From assembly GCF_014117425.1 (NCBI RefSeq), contig NZ_CP059725.1, positions 2,046,001 to 2,110,000 of the forward strand: a stretch of DNA of 64,000 bases. Reading direction: 5' to 3'. The notes beneath the pieces were generated by a model that was not told the DNA's origin, searched no databases, and saw only the letters and a list, made by a program, of their open reading frames with translations. Numbering within the stretch: the first letter of the stretch is position 1; each line of letters starts with the position of its first letter. Below, in pieces: positions 56,157 through 64,000 of the stretch. This DNA comes from Bartonella sp. HY038 (GTDB lineage: Bacteria > Pseudomonadota > Alphaproteobacteria > Rhizobiales > Rhizobiaceae). The position numbers were made by a program, and so were the translations under genes.

Positions 56157-56627
56157 ATGCTTGATGTTGAAGATAAAAGAGATTTTACTGCCTCATATTT
56201 TTGAACTTTTAAATATGATGAAAGCCTTGAATGTTTGGAAACTTGTCGAGCAAACGGGAAATATGGCTATGGTTTAAGTATTCCTTCTCGTGGATTTTTG
56301 GAAAAATTGCATAGTCTTGCAGATCCCCAATCCACAAAGATAGAAGAAGCAAAGATTTTTGCCTGTAGCAAATTATTAGAGCTTACCAATCAATGGGCAC
56401 AACAGGCAGCAGAATTGGCCAAAGAAGAAGGCAATGAAGCCAATAGTATACCGTTAATTATCGATCAAAAATCTTTTGTCGAAACACTCATTATAACCCA
56501 GATTTGTATTAATGAACCTGATGAGTTTGTTTTCTGGTTCAATTGTAAAAATGAAATGTTCACCGATCATGGCATATTGGTAAGCGGTGATATTGAAAAT
56601 GACTTTATGGATGCCGATATCGTTTAA
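56157..56627 (+). pseudogene. Hypothetical gene (DUF2262-like C-terminus) with in-frame TGA
   Basis: An ATG at 56157 with a strong AAGGGGA site begins MLDVEDKRDFTASYF, then TGA at codon 16 (56202-56204), followed in the same frame by TFKYDESLECLETCRANG and on to 56627. A Trp codon (TGG) mutated to TGA would explain it. The C-terminus (DEFVFWFNCKNEMFTDHG, then VSGDIEN) resembles immunity-like DUF2262/DUF6985 proteins by recall only. Translation might restart at a TTG at 56235. No toxin or effector gene adjoins it. Confidence 0.55.
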
Positions 56628-56712
56628 AATTTTTATTCGTAAGCAATATTTCAAGCCGCGGTCAATGATCCATTGGCCGCTACTTTTGTTGGAAACTTAA
56701 ATCATCATGATT

Positions 56713-58305
56713 TTATTTGGTAAATAAGGCAATAAGCCCATCTGAAATAGCCCCTTGCCAAACAATATAATCATGCCCGCCTGCATATTCGCGATAAAAA
56801 TTTTCAATATTTTTTGCCGTTAAGACATGACGCAAATGGCGGTTTGCATCGAGTATGGATGCAGTGCCTCCGCTATGTCCCCCTTCAAATAGGCCCGCGG
56901 ATAAAAACACCTTAATATGAGGTTTAGGATTTTTCGAAATTTGGCTCGCTATATATTCATTATCCTTAAGCGGAGCATCCTTTGGATGCCACCAATAAGA
57001 ACCTGACATGCTTATAACATTGCCAAATAATTGCGGATAACGTAGCGCTGCCGACAGAGCCGCCAACCCGCCATAACTTGAGCCTGCCAAAACCGTATGA
57101 GATGGCTTTATTGTAAAGCCAGTTTTTTCATGGATAAAAGGTGATAATTCTTTAGCCATAAAATCGGCAAAATCTGGGTTAGCAGGCAATTCAATTGCTC
57201 GCGTTTCCCGATCAGGGTTTTCTATAAATACCGCAATGATCGGGGCAATTGCTTTTTGTGCAATCATATTATCTAAAATTTGCGGAAGGTCTACTTTGGT
57301 TTGATATTCACGACCATCAAAAACATATAATAATAATGGCTTACTATTTTTATCGACATTGGGCGATTGGTAAATACTAATAATGCGTTCATTTTTTAAG
57401 ATATTGCTTTTAAAATTATAATTGGTAATTTTCCCTTTTTTTGCCCCTTGTTCATGAATAAAGGGTTGGGTTTCGGCACTCGGCAATTCAATGATAGATT
57501 CTTGACTATAGGCATCAATCGCGCGTGCAGGAAAGTGCCGCAGATTATAAGGATCAGCCTTAGCAGTTGCAATAATCGCCATGCGTTGTTCACGCGCATC
57601 ACTTTCAATATAAGGAACATCAGCAGCAAGCTGGTAGGTTAAGCGCGTATCGCTTGGCACTTCAAAACTTTTATACCAAAGATCACTTTGGCCAAGGCGC
57701 AATAAATCCTCATGATCGCCAGAGGGGGCACCGAATAAGCGAACATTATTTTTGGCACCATAATAAAGAAAGGTCAAAATAAATCTATCGCCTTTCCCTT
57801 TTTCAATAAGCGGTGTTCCTTTATGCTTCTGCTGCTGCCAAAATTGCAAAACATTGTTGTTTTCATCGGCAGATTTTGCCAAATTTTTAATTAAAGGACT
57901 TAAATAGGTCTCGCTGTCACTTGGTAAAACTGCCTTTGGCTGCGGCGCTAAAAATCGTGCCGTGGCTGAAAAATCTCCCTCATCTAAAATAGATAGTTCA
58001 AGCTTAGTTGCCTTATCTAAAATAAAGCGCCGTGATATAGATCCGCTTTGCGCACTGGCAAGTTGGCGCAAAATATTATGATGATCATCAATAATATTAA
58101 GCTCAAAGCGGCCTTGTTTGCTTCCAACTTCTAAAATAACGTAATCACCATTTTGAGCTGATAAAGTTAAAATACAACTTTCGCCCTTTTTTAAATATTC
58201 TTGCAAAAGCAAGTCTTGGCAATGCACTAAAACCGGTAGGGATAAGACCAAAATTGCTGATAACAAAGGTAATGTAATAGCTTTAAACATCATAGCATTT
58301 ACCAT
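56713..58305 (-). CDS. Periplasmic siderophore esterase (enterochelin esterase-like, alpha/beta hydrolase)
   Basis: A 530-residue protein with a signal peptide (cleaved near VHCQD), an N-terminal beta-rich region and a C-terminal esterase D/Fes-type alpha/beta-hydrolase domain. The nucleophile motif LAGSSYGGLAALSAAL lies near residue 410, MSGSYWWHP near 440 and the catalytic His in AGGHDYIVWQ near 512. It overlaps the TonB-dependent receptor gene by seven bases, so it is co-translated with it. Such periplasmic esterases open ferric triscatecholate or related siderophores to release iron. The exact siderophore is unknown. Confidence 0.85.
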   Translation of the reverse strand: MVNAMMFKAITLPLLSAILVLSLPVLVHCQDLLLQEYLKKGESCILTLSAQNGDYVILEVGSKQGRFELNIIDDHHNILRQLASAQSGSISRRFILDKATKLELSILDEGDFSATARFLAPQPKAVLPSDSETYLSPLIKNLAKSADENNNVLQFWQQQKHKGTPLIEKGKGDRFILTFLYYGAKNNVRLFGAPSGDHEDLLRLGQSDLWYKSFEVPSDTRLTYQLAADVPYIESDAREQRMAIIATAKADPYNLRHFPARAIDAYSQESIIELPSAETQPFIHEQGAKKGKITNYNFKSNILKNERIISIYQSPNVDKNSKPLLLYVFDGREYQTKVDLPQILDNMIAQKAIAPIIAVFIENPDRETRAIELPANPDFADFMAKELSPFIHEKTGFTIKPSHTVLAGSSYGGLAALSAALRYPQLFGNVISMSGSYWWHPKDAPLKDNEYIASQISKNPKPHIKVFLSAGLFEGGHSGGTASILDANRHLRHVLTAKNIENFYREYAGGHDYIVWQGAISDGLIALFTK

Positions 58306-60500
58306 GTCTTTTTAAGGCTAGCGGTAATTGTTCTGCCATCGCCATAAAAGCATGCAAAATTATTGGCGCATGATGCAATATATTTTTTATTGCTAAGATT
58401 TTTACCATTTATTTGCAAAGACAGCCCTTGTAATTCCGGTTTTATTTCGCCAAAATCGAAGGAAATCATTGCATCAACCAGTAAAGTTGAATCAACCTCA
58501 AAGGTGTTTTGATTATCTCCCCAGCTTTTACCAATATAGCGCAATCCACCGCCAAGTTTTAAACCCTGCAATTTTGTTTTATTGAAATCATAATTTGCCC
58601 ATAGGCTTGCTTGATGCTGCGGTATGCGTGATGGTGTTTTGTCAAGTTCGCTTGCTGTAATTGTTTCTTCAATAGTTGACTTAACATAGGAATATGAACC
58701 AATAAGCGCGAAATTTTGCGTAACCTCACCCCGCGCTGATAATTCAAAACCCTTATTGTGAACTTTACCAATTTGTTGATAAAGAGTTTCAGCTAATTGC
58801 GAATTCCACGAGCCTTGAACAATATTTTTTTGGGTTAAATCATAATAAGCAGCTGTCAGGGCTAGTGGTAAGCTATCTGGCACATATTTTATTCCAACCT
58901 CAATTTGTCTAGCATCGACAGGATCAAAAGCAGCCTGCCCAGCTTTAGGAGTGGTCAATGATGGTTCAAATGAGGTCGAATAACTAACATAAGGCGAAAT
59001 ACCATTGTCAAAGGCATAAAGTGCGCCTAAACGCCATGTGAAAGCTTTGTCTTTATAGCGATAGTTTTTGTCATTTAAGTAATCATCAATATTGGTATTA
59101 GCCCAGTCATAGCGCATACCACCCATGAAATTAAGGCGTCCAAAGGCGCTTTGGTCTTGTAAATAAATTCCTGTTTGGCGTGCTGATAGGTGCTCAAAAC
59201 TGCTCAAAGGCATATCAATATTATTAAAGTCATAGTCACCATAAATTGGGTCAGTTAATGAGATGGAAGGTACATTGCGATTACGTTGCCAAACGTAACT
59301 GCGCTTACGATAGCGGCTATCAATGCCAGCCAAAATTATATGCTCAAAATCACCTGTATTGAATTTTGCTTGAAGTTGATTATCACCCGCAAATTGCTTC
59401 CACTCGTCGCGGCCAGACGAGGCGACCCTTGATATGAGTGTATTTAATCCTGTTTGTGGATCATTCATTAATGAACCCCAAACCAATAGGTTTTGGTCCA
59501 TTTTAATTTCATGGTAGCGAATTTTTTGGCGGACAGTAAATATATCATTGAACTCATGTTCAAATTCATTACCTACCCATGCTTGCTGCCTTTTAAAACG
59601 TTCAAAACTAGGATCAGATACAAAAAAATTACGCGGCACATAACCATAGCCATTAATCGGCTTTACAGTACCGGCAGCTTCTAAAAAGTTTCGAAAACCT
59701 GCTTTAGGTTCATATTGGTAGCCAGATAAGATTGTTAAGGTCGTTTGGGCATTTGGTTCCCAGCGAAGTGAAGGTGCTATTGCAAAGCCTTTTTTTCGGG
59801 CAAATTGCTCCTGTAAATCTGTTGTAAACCCCGTGCCAACTAAGCGATAAGAAAAATGACTATCCTTAGTAACCTTATCGCTAAGGTCAAACGACAATCC
59901 ATAAGCGTCGCGATTGCCAATGGATAATTCCATTTCACGTAAAGGCATATCGGTTGGTTTTTTGGATATAGCATTAACGAGACCACCGGGATTGGTTTGC
60001 CCGTATAAAACGGAACTAGGCCCCGAAATTAACTCCACTCTTTCAAGTAAATATGGATTTATTTGCGCATAGGAAGAATCCCCCGATAATAATAGCCCAT
60101 CAAGATAAATTGGCACATATGAAAAACCGCGCACAAAAACTTCATCGCGCAGATTAGATGCGCCACGATATTCGGCAAAAACGCCGGGGGAATATCTTAA
60201 TGCTTCAGCAACCGATTGCACCGCTTGATCTTGCATTTGTTGATTTGTCACAATGTTGATAGTTTGTGGCGTTTTACTAATCGGCGTATCGGTCTTCATG
60301 GCCGACGTGCTTTGGCGCGCCACATAGGTTTTAACACCATCATCGCTTTCGTTATTAATAACAATTGTATCAAGCGCTTGATTATTTTCCAAATTTTCTT
60401 GTGCTTTTGATATTGCCGCAAAACTACAGCTTATTGCTAGAGCGACCACTAAGGCTGACATATGCCGAAGATTTTTGACGCGATTTATATTTTGTTTCAT
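58299..60500 (-). CDS. TonB-dependent siderophore receptor
   Basis: A 733-residue outer-membrane receptor with a signal peptide (cleaved near SKAQE) and a possible TonB box (DTIVINNE). The plug domain spans about residues 70-200: QTINIVTNQQMQDQAVQSV, ALRYSPGVFAEYRG, VFVRGFSY, ELISGPSSVLYGQTNPGGLVN. A beta-barrel with many aromatic strand ends follows and closes with TITASLKKTW. It belongs to the FhuA/FpvA-like siderophore class, without an N-terminal signalling domain, so an AraC regulator (not a sigma/anti-sigma pair) is expected; one is divergently encoded. Confidence 0.92.
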   Translation of the reverse strand: MKQNINRVKNLRHMSALVVALAISCSFAAISKAQENLENNQALDTIVINNESDDGVKTYVARQSTSAMKTDTPISKTPQTINIVTNQQMQDQAVQSVAEALRYSPGVFAEYRGASNLRDEVFVRGFSYVPIYLDGLLLSGDSSYAQINPYLLERVELISGPSSVLYGQTNPGGLVNAISKKPTDMPLREMELSIGNRDAYGLSFDLSDKVTKDSHFSYRLVGTGFTTDLQEQFARKKGFAIAPSLRWEPNAQTTLTILSGYQYEPKAGFRNFLEAAGTVKPINGYGYVPRNFFVSDPSFERFKRQQAWVGNEFEHEFNDIFTVRQKIRYHEIKMDQNLLVWGSLMNDPQTGLNTLISRVASSGRDEWKQFAGDNQLQAKFNTGDFEHIILAGIDSRYRKRSYVWQRNRNVPSISLTDPIYGDYDFNNIDMPLSSFEHLSARQTGIYLQDQSAFGRLNFMGGMRYDWANTNIDDYLNDKNYRYKDKAFTWRLGALYAFDNGISPYVSYSTSFEPSLTTPKAGQAAFDPVDARQIEVGIKYVPDSLPLALTAAYYDLTQKNIVQGSWNSQLAETLYQQIGKVHNKGFELSARGEVTQNFALIGSYSYVKSTIEETITASELDKTPSRIPQHQASLWANYDFNKTKLQGLKLGGGLRYIGKSWGDNQNTFEVDSTLLVDAMISFDFGEIKPELQGLSLQINGKNLSNKKYIASCANNFACFYGDGRTITASLKKTW

Positions 60501-60533
60501 CTTTTACCCCGATCTATTTTCTGACCTTATCAG

Positions 60534-60566
60534 AAACTTGATCAAACTTGATTGACTTTATCAAGT
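60534..60566. promoter_or_regulatory. Putative AraC-type operator between receptor and regulator genes
   Basis: The half-site AAACTTGAT occurs twice in direct orientation (60534-60542 and 60544-60552), ten bases apart. An inverted ATCAAGT follows (60560-60566). Direct repeats spaced one helical turn apart are typical AraC-family binding sites. The cluster lies in the 145-base divergent spacer. Confidence 0.6.
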
Positions 60567-60645
60567 ATAAGCGTAAAGTTTACACCGTCACCCAAATATT
60601 ATTGTTCGCAGGCGGCAAATAATTATTCAATAACGGCATTAGCTC

Positions 60646-61521
60646 ATGAATTTTGTAAAAAAAGTGCCACAGCATATTTTTGTAGGTAGCCTTAATGGCG
60701 TTACATCGTGCAGTTCGGACGAAAATTACCACGAAATTTGGCCGAAATTCATGATAATGGTTTTCTTTACAGGAAGCCAAAAATTTGAAATCGATGGGCA
60801 ATTATTTTGCATTGATGCTGGCAATATTAAAAATAATTCACCAATTACCTTTATGATAAATATTGCACAGTTTAGTCAAATTCGCTTTTTTAATGATAGC
60901 CAAATTCCATTAAAAAAAGTTTTGATCTCTGCGCCTTTACCTTGGGTTGAAACTGTTTTTGACAAAAATTCGCCTGATATGTCTTTGATTACAGATTTTT
61001 TACAAGGCCACCTTAATCATTTTTCTTTTGCGCCTAATAATAGGATTATCGCCGCCGCCGAGCAAATTATTACGCCAACTCAATGCGTGAATAGTGAATT
61101 GATGAATTTGCGCAATAATACCCTTGGTATGGATATAATTTATGAAGCGTGCACTCATTTTGTTACCAGTAAAAATAGCCAAAATGGTATAAAACCTATC
61201 AACAAGCGCGACCAAGCCTTGGCAGAAAAGACCCGTGATTTTTTGCTTATACATTTGACCGATTGCTTAACCATGAACGAAATATCAAAGGCTATGGCGG
61301 CGAATATATCAAGCCTGCAGCGCTCTTTTAAAGCCCATTATCATGTGACGATTTTTGACTTTATTCGTAAAGAGCGACTGGAAAAAGCACGAATTCTACT
61401 AGAGACCCGCGGCATTGCAGTATCGCAGGCCGCCTATCTTACTGGCTATGATAGCCCAGCAAGTTTTACCACGGCCTTTCGTAAAGAATTTGGTGTAAGC
61501 CCTAAATATCACAAATCTTAA
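60646..61521 (+). CDS. AraC family transcriptional regulator
   Basis: A 291-residue regulator whose C-terminal 85 residues hold two helix-turn-helix motifs: LTMNEISKAMAANISSLQRSF near residue 208 and ISVSQ-like IAVSQAAYLTGYDSPASFTTAF near 260, ending FGVSPKYHKS. The N-terminal part is a beta-rich sensing domain. It resembles PchR/YbtA-like siderophore-responsive activators by position: divergent from a TonB-dependent receptor and its esterase. It probably activates them when the ferric siderophore is bound. Confidence 0.9.
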   Translation: MNFVKKVPQHIFVGSLNGVTSCSSDENYHEIWPKFMIMVFFTGSQKFEIDGQLFCIDAGNIKNNSPITFMINIAQFSQIRFFNDSQIPLKKVLISAPLPWVETVFDKNSPDMSLITDFLQGHLNHFSFAPNNRIIAAAEQIITPTQCVNSELMNLRNNTLGMDIIYEACTHFVTSKNSQNGIKPINKRDQALAEKTRDFLLIHLTDCLTMNEISKAMAANISSLQRSFKAHYHVTIFDFIRKERLEKARILLETRGIAVSQAAYLTGYDSPASFTTAFRKEFGVSPKYHKS

Positions 61522-61693
61522 CTATAAAATAGTTCAGGAATTATGCAACTTGGAATTGCTATTTTTTAAATTTAAATTGACTTTTGTTTTGCAGCAATAC
61601 AAAAAATTAAATAACTTAATGAGCGTAATAGTAAATAAACATCTATCATTTTATTGTTTAGTATTAATTTCAATTGATATTGCGGGAACTCTT

Positions 61694-62713
61694 ATGAATT
61701 TTTTAAAAAAATTATTTAATAAAAAGGCTTTAACGCAGAAAAATACATTAAAAATCATTGATCAATCTGCACCCAATATCTTCATATTCGATAAAGATAT
61801 CAAAACAGAAGCGTTAAATATTTTAACATTTCGGGATAATTATCCTCTACTTAAAGAGCAATCCATCATTCATATGCAGGATTTGCTTAATCAAGCTGAA
61901 CTGCAAGATTTCAACCGCCAATTGACAATTTTTTGGTTGCTGCATTTGCGCGATAGTTTGGGCATTGATTATAAGCTTTATCAAAGCGATGAAGTCTTTT
62001 TACTCTCCAGTCAAAATGAGCGTATCATAAAGCTAACTATGGACTTTTTAAAAAGTGGGCGAGAGCGTGTTTTAAAAGCCTTACCGGGCCTTACAGCAGC
62101 CTTTGGCGATCTACTAGCAATTATGATCAATGAAGGGGAACAGTATTACGACTATACTGGCAAATATAATAGTGGCAAAGGACAAACAATTTTAAGTGCC
62201 GGCGTCTTTATAAAATCAGTGCTACCGCATTTTGTTACCAATGAAACGCAATTAACTTTAGCTGAACCAACCATTATTCACGAAATGACCCATTACCACT
62301 TAGCGCACCTTGAATTACCACTGTGGCTTGATGAAGGGCTTGCGGTTAATGTTGAGCGCGTTATTGCAAAAAACGCGCCACCGGCTGAATATCTTGTTGA
62401 ACTTTATGAAAAGCATATAGCCTATTGGGACCACCAAACTATTCAAAATTTTTGGTCTGGTGACACCTATAGTCATTCCACTAAAGCAGAACTTGCTTAC
62501 GATTTGGGGCGCATGCTCGTTTATCATCTTGCAAAGCATAAACATGCATTTAAACAATTTGTAGAAGACAGCAATCGCTTAGACAGCGGTGCTAAAGCCG
62601 CTATGACCCATCTTGACATGACGCTTGGGCAAATTGTTTGCTCATTACTAAACAAGCCCTATAATACGCGCTGGGAACCAAAGGCCTATGATCTGACAAT
62701 AAGCTATCATTAG
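61694..62713 (+). CDS. Putative gluzincin-type zinc metalloprotease
   Basis: About 339 residues from the ATG at 61694, with GGGAA upstream and the start MNFLKKLFNKK; longer frames from 61550 or 61622 add a non-homologous hydrophobic lead. Near residue 195 it carries IIHEMTHYH (HExxH), and about 17 residues later WLDEGLAVNVE, giving the third zinc ligand as in peptidase-MA-like gluzincins. No signal peptide is seen with this start. The family call is by motif. Substrate unknown. It lies convergent to the b561-YceI gene, and its stop is followed by a terminator. Confidence 0.7.
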   Translation: MNFLKKLFNKKALTQKNTLKIIDQSAPNIFIFDKDIKTEALNILTFRDNYPLLKEQSIIHMQDLLNQAELQDFNRQLTIFWLLHLRDSLGIDYKLYQSDEVFLLSSQNERIIKLTMDFLKSGRERVLKALPGLTAAFGDLLAIMINEGEQYYDYTGKYNSGKGQTILSAGVFIKSVLPHFVTNETQLTLAEPTIIHEMTHYHLAHLELPLWLDEGLAVNVERVIAKNAPPAEYLVELYEKHIAYWDHQTIQNFWSGDTYSHSTKAELAYDLGRMLVYHLAKHKHAFKQFVEDSNRLDSGAKAAMTHLDMTLGQIVCSLLNKPYNTRWEPKAYDLTISYH

Positions 62714-62740
62714 CCTTATTTTCATATATTTTTAAAAAAA

Positions 62741-62770
62741 TGCCCCTCACAAAATAAGGGGCACATATTT
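62741..62770. terminator. Terminator between convergent genes
   Basis: A seven-base G/C-rich stem, TGCCCCT/AGGGGCA (62741-62747 with 62757-62763), is flanked by A and T runs and can act in both directions. Confidence 0.8.
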
Positions 62771-62788
62771 TTAATTCTTAATTTTAGA

Positions 62789-64000
62789 TTATTTCTTTTC
62801 TTCAGCTTCTAGCGAAAAGTTAACATTAATCACTTTACCTAGCCAAGAACCATCACCATCATTTTGCGCACCAATTCCAAATAATAGGCGTTCAATCTTG
62901 GCACTTCCTGAAACTTTGGCAATGCCATTATTATTAGTGAAACTAAATGGTACTTCAATTGGCTGGCTCACACCACGAATAGTAATTGTACCTTTGCCAA
63001 GGAAATTTTCCCCATCGGCACTAAATTTATCAAGTAAAACACGAATTTCGGGATATTTCGTTGGGTCAAGCCCATCAGGATCCGCAATACTACCCGACAC
63101 AAAAGAATCTTCATAACTAATTGAACTTGCAGCAAGAACGATTTCGGCCTTGGCGTTTTCGAGTTGGTCGGGTGCAAATGTTACATCAGCATGCCAGTTG
63201 CCAACCTTACCTTGTTTCGCTGTGCCGGAAAAATCAAGACTATAGCCAAGTGTTGATTTATCCATATTGATTACCCAATTACCAGCATTTGATTGACTAG
63301 CAATTGGTGCGGCGCTTGAAGCAGCGCTTTGATTTTCCAACTGATTAATGGTTTGACGTTGTGCAATGATAACGCCAATTAATGCAGGCACAATAACAAC
63401 CAACAACATAACAGGCCAGCTAAATGCTTTAGCTTTTAAATGCGCAAGACGCTTGGTGGGCAACATACGTGAAAACTCCGCTTGACGGTCAATAAGGGAA
63501 TGCTTTACTGCACCTGCAACATGTAAAAACAACAAAAGAACAAAGGCATAGGCAAGCAGCATATGGGCATTTAATGCAAGGTGGGAAAAAGCTTCATTCC
63601 GCATAAATGGCAGGTTTGGCCAAGGTAAAGATGGGCTTAAAAATAGGAATGTTGGAATGCGTACTGTGGTTGTAGAAACAACAACCCACCCTAAAAGCGG
63701 CACTGCAAGCATTAGCCCATAGAAAAAAATACTAACTGCACTTGCTGCCAATGCTTCAATTTTTAACATTGGGCCTTTTTTAGGCGGCTTATTCATCAAC
63801 CGCCATGCAATACGAGCAAGGGTTAAAAATAATACTAAAAGACCTAGAGTTTTATGCCATTGGAAAACATAAAAGCGTGTACTATCTGAAATACCGCCAA
63901 GACGTACCATTAAGAAACCACCCGCAATATTTAGTAAAATAAGCGCAGCGATAAGCCAATGCAATATCATAGCGCCAGTGCTATAGCCTAAAAGCTTAGT
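62789..64000 (-). CDS. Cytochrome b561 - YceI fusion protein, 5' end outside the window
   Basis: The minus-strand frame stays open to the right edge (TKLLGYSTGAMILHW...), so the real start is beyond 64000. The N-terminal half is a b561-type di-heme membrane domain with four helices and histidines in HWLIA, QWHKTLG, NAHMLLAY and FLHVAGA. After a further transmembrane segment and an Ala/Ser/Gln linker, the C-terminal 170 residues form a periplasmic YceI lipocalin-like domain (INMDKSTLGYSL, ADPDGLDPTKYPEIRV, ERLLFGIG, VINVNFSLEA). Such fusions may couple quinone binding to electron transfer at the membrane. The fusion is continuous, with no stop at the junction. Confidence 0.9.
   Translation of the reverse strand, partial: TKLLGYSTGAMILHWLIAALILLNIAGGFLMVRLGGISDSTRFYVFQWHKTLGLLVLFLTLARIAWRLMNKPPKKGPMLKIEALAASAVSIFFYGLMLAVPLLGWVVVSTTTVRIPTFLFLSPSLPWPNLPFMRNEAFSHLALNAHMLLAYAFVLLLFLHVAGAVKHSLIDRQAEFSRMLPTKRLAHLKAKAFSWPVMLLVVIVPALIGVIIAQRQTINQLENQSAASSAAPIASQSNAGNWVINMDKSTLGYSLDFSGTAKQGKVGNWHADVTFAPDQLENAKAEIVLAASSISYEDSFVSGSIADPDGLDPTKYPEIRVLLDKFSADGENFLGKGTITIRGVSQPIEVPFSFTNNNGIAKVSGSAKIERLLFGIGAQNDGDGSWLGKVINVNFSLEAEEKK

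Noticed and set aside
56202..56204. TGA as a selenocysteine codon
   Set aside because: No SECIS-like hairpin is apparent just downstream, and the position suits a Trp codon.

Overview
The window looks like chromosomal DNA of an alphaproteobacterium of the order Hyphomicrobiales, probably near Brucellaceae/Bartonellaceae. The evidence is gene order: rmuC facing away from def-fmt-truA, and serB facing away from miaA with ilvI-ilvH nearby. ppdK and a choXWV-type choline transporter, familiar in this order, are also present. The DNA is visibly AT-rich for the group. At least five genes carry frameshifts or nonsense codons, which fits either a lineage undergoing gene decay or an assembly with homopolymer errors. 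I do not name a species.

Layout. 1-5.0 kb: rmuC (partial), def-fmt-truA, an orphan NADAR-type ADP-ribose hydrolase, and a YeeE/YedE sulfur transporter. 5.0-11.3 kb: a tightly coupled six-gene minus-strand operon (KAS III-like synthase, SDR/epimerase, MBL-fold hydrolase, CapK/F390-type adenylating enzyme, DUF3419/BtaA-like transferase, Rieske oxygenase). Its promoter carries a palindromic operator. 11.5-13.1 kb: LemA and a TPM/YgcG protein. 13.1-17.7 kb: an ABC importer operon that includes a cytoplasmic alkaline-phosphatase-superfamily enzyme. 17.9-21.2 kb: tRNA-Ala, a frameshifted YcxB-like gene, Mrp, and a lytic transglycosylase lipoprotein. 21.3-30.4 kb: a PheC-like periplasmic dehydratase and an amino-acid locus (ornithine cyclodeaminase, CtlX, Lrp regulator, ABC importer with one broken permease, RocB-like M20 peptidase). 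30.6-36.7 kb: HrpB and a large autotransporter with a tandem repeat linker. 37-43.8 kb: tRNA-Gln, MBL hydrolase, DUF1499, polysaccharide deacetylase, ppdK, EamA transporter. 44-48.5 kb: LysR regulator and the choline ABC transporter. 48.8-56.6 kb: ArsR regulator, GNAT pseudogene, serB/miaA, small lipoproteins, an ilv leader peptide with attenuator, a frameshifted ilvI, ilvH, and a nonsense-interrupted small gene. 56.7-64 kb: a siderophore locus (periplasmic esterase, TonB-dependent receptor, AraC regulator), a gluzincin-like protein, and a cytochrome b561-YceI fusion (partial).

How the genes work together. The 21-30 kb block reads as import of a citrulline/arginine-like amino acid, hydrolysis of citrulline to ornithine (CtlX) and conversion of ornithine to proline (Ocd), with an Lrp-type regulator. 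The 53-56 kb block is branched-chain amino acid synthesis, apparently controlled by ribosome-mediated attenuation with a leader peptide that may be leaderless. The 56.7-61.5 kb block is a self-contained ferric-siderophore uptake and release module.

The strongest candidate for an undescribed system is the 5.0-11.3 kb operon. It resembles an OleABCD-like head-to-head acyl condensation pathway, but with an MBL hydrolase, a CapK-type ligase, a DUF3419 aminocarboxypropyl-transferase-like enzyme and a Rieske oxygenase. All functional statements come from reading motifs and recalling families; no database search was run.
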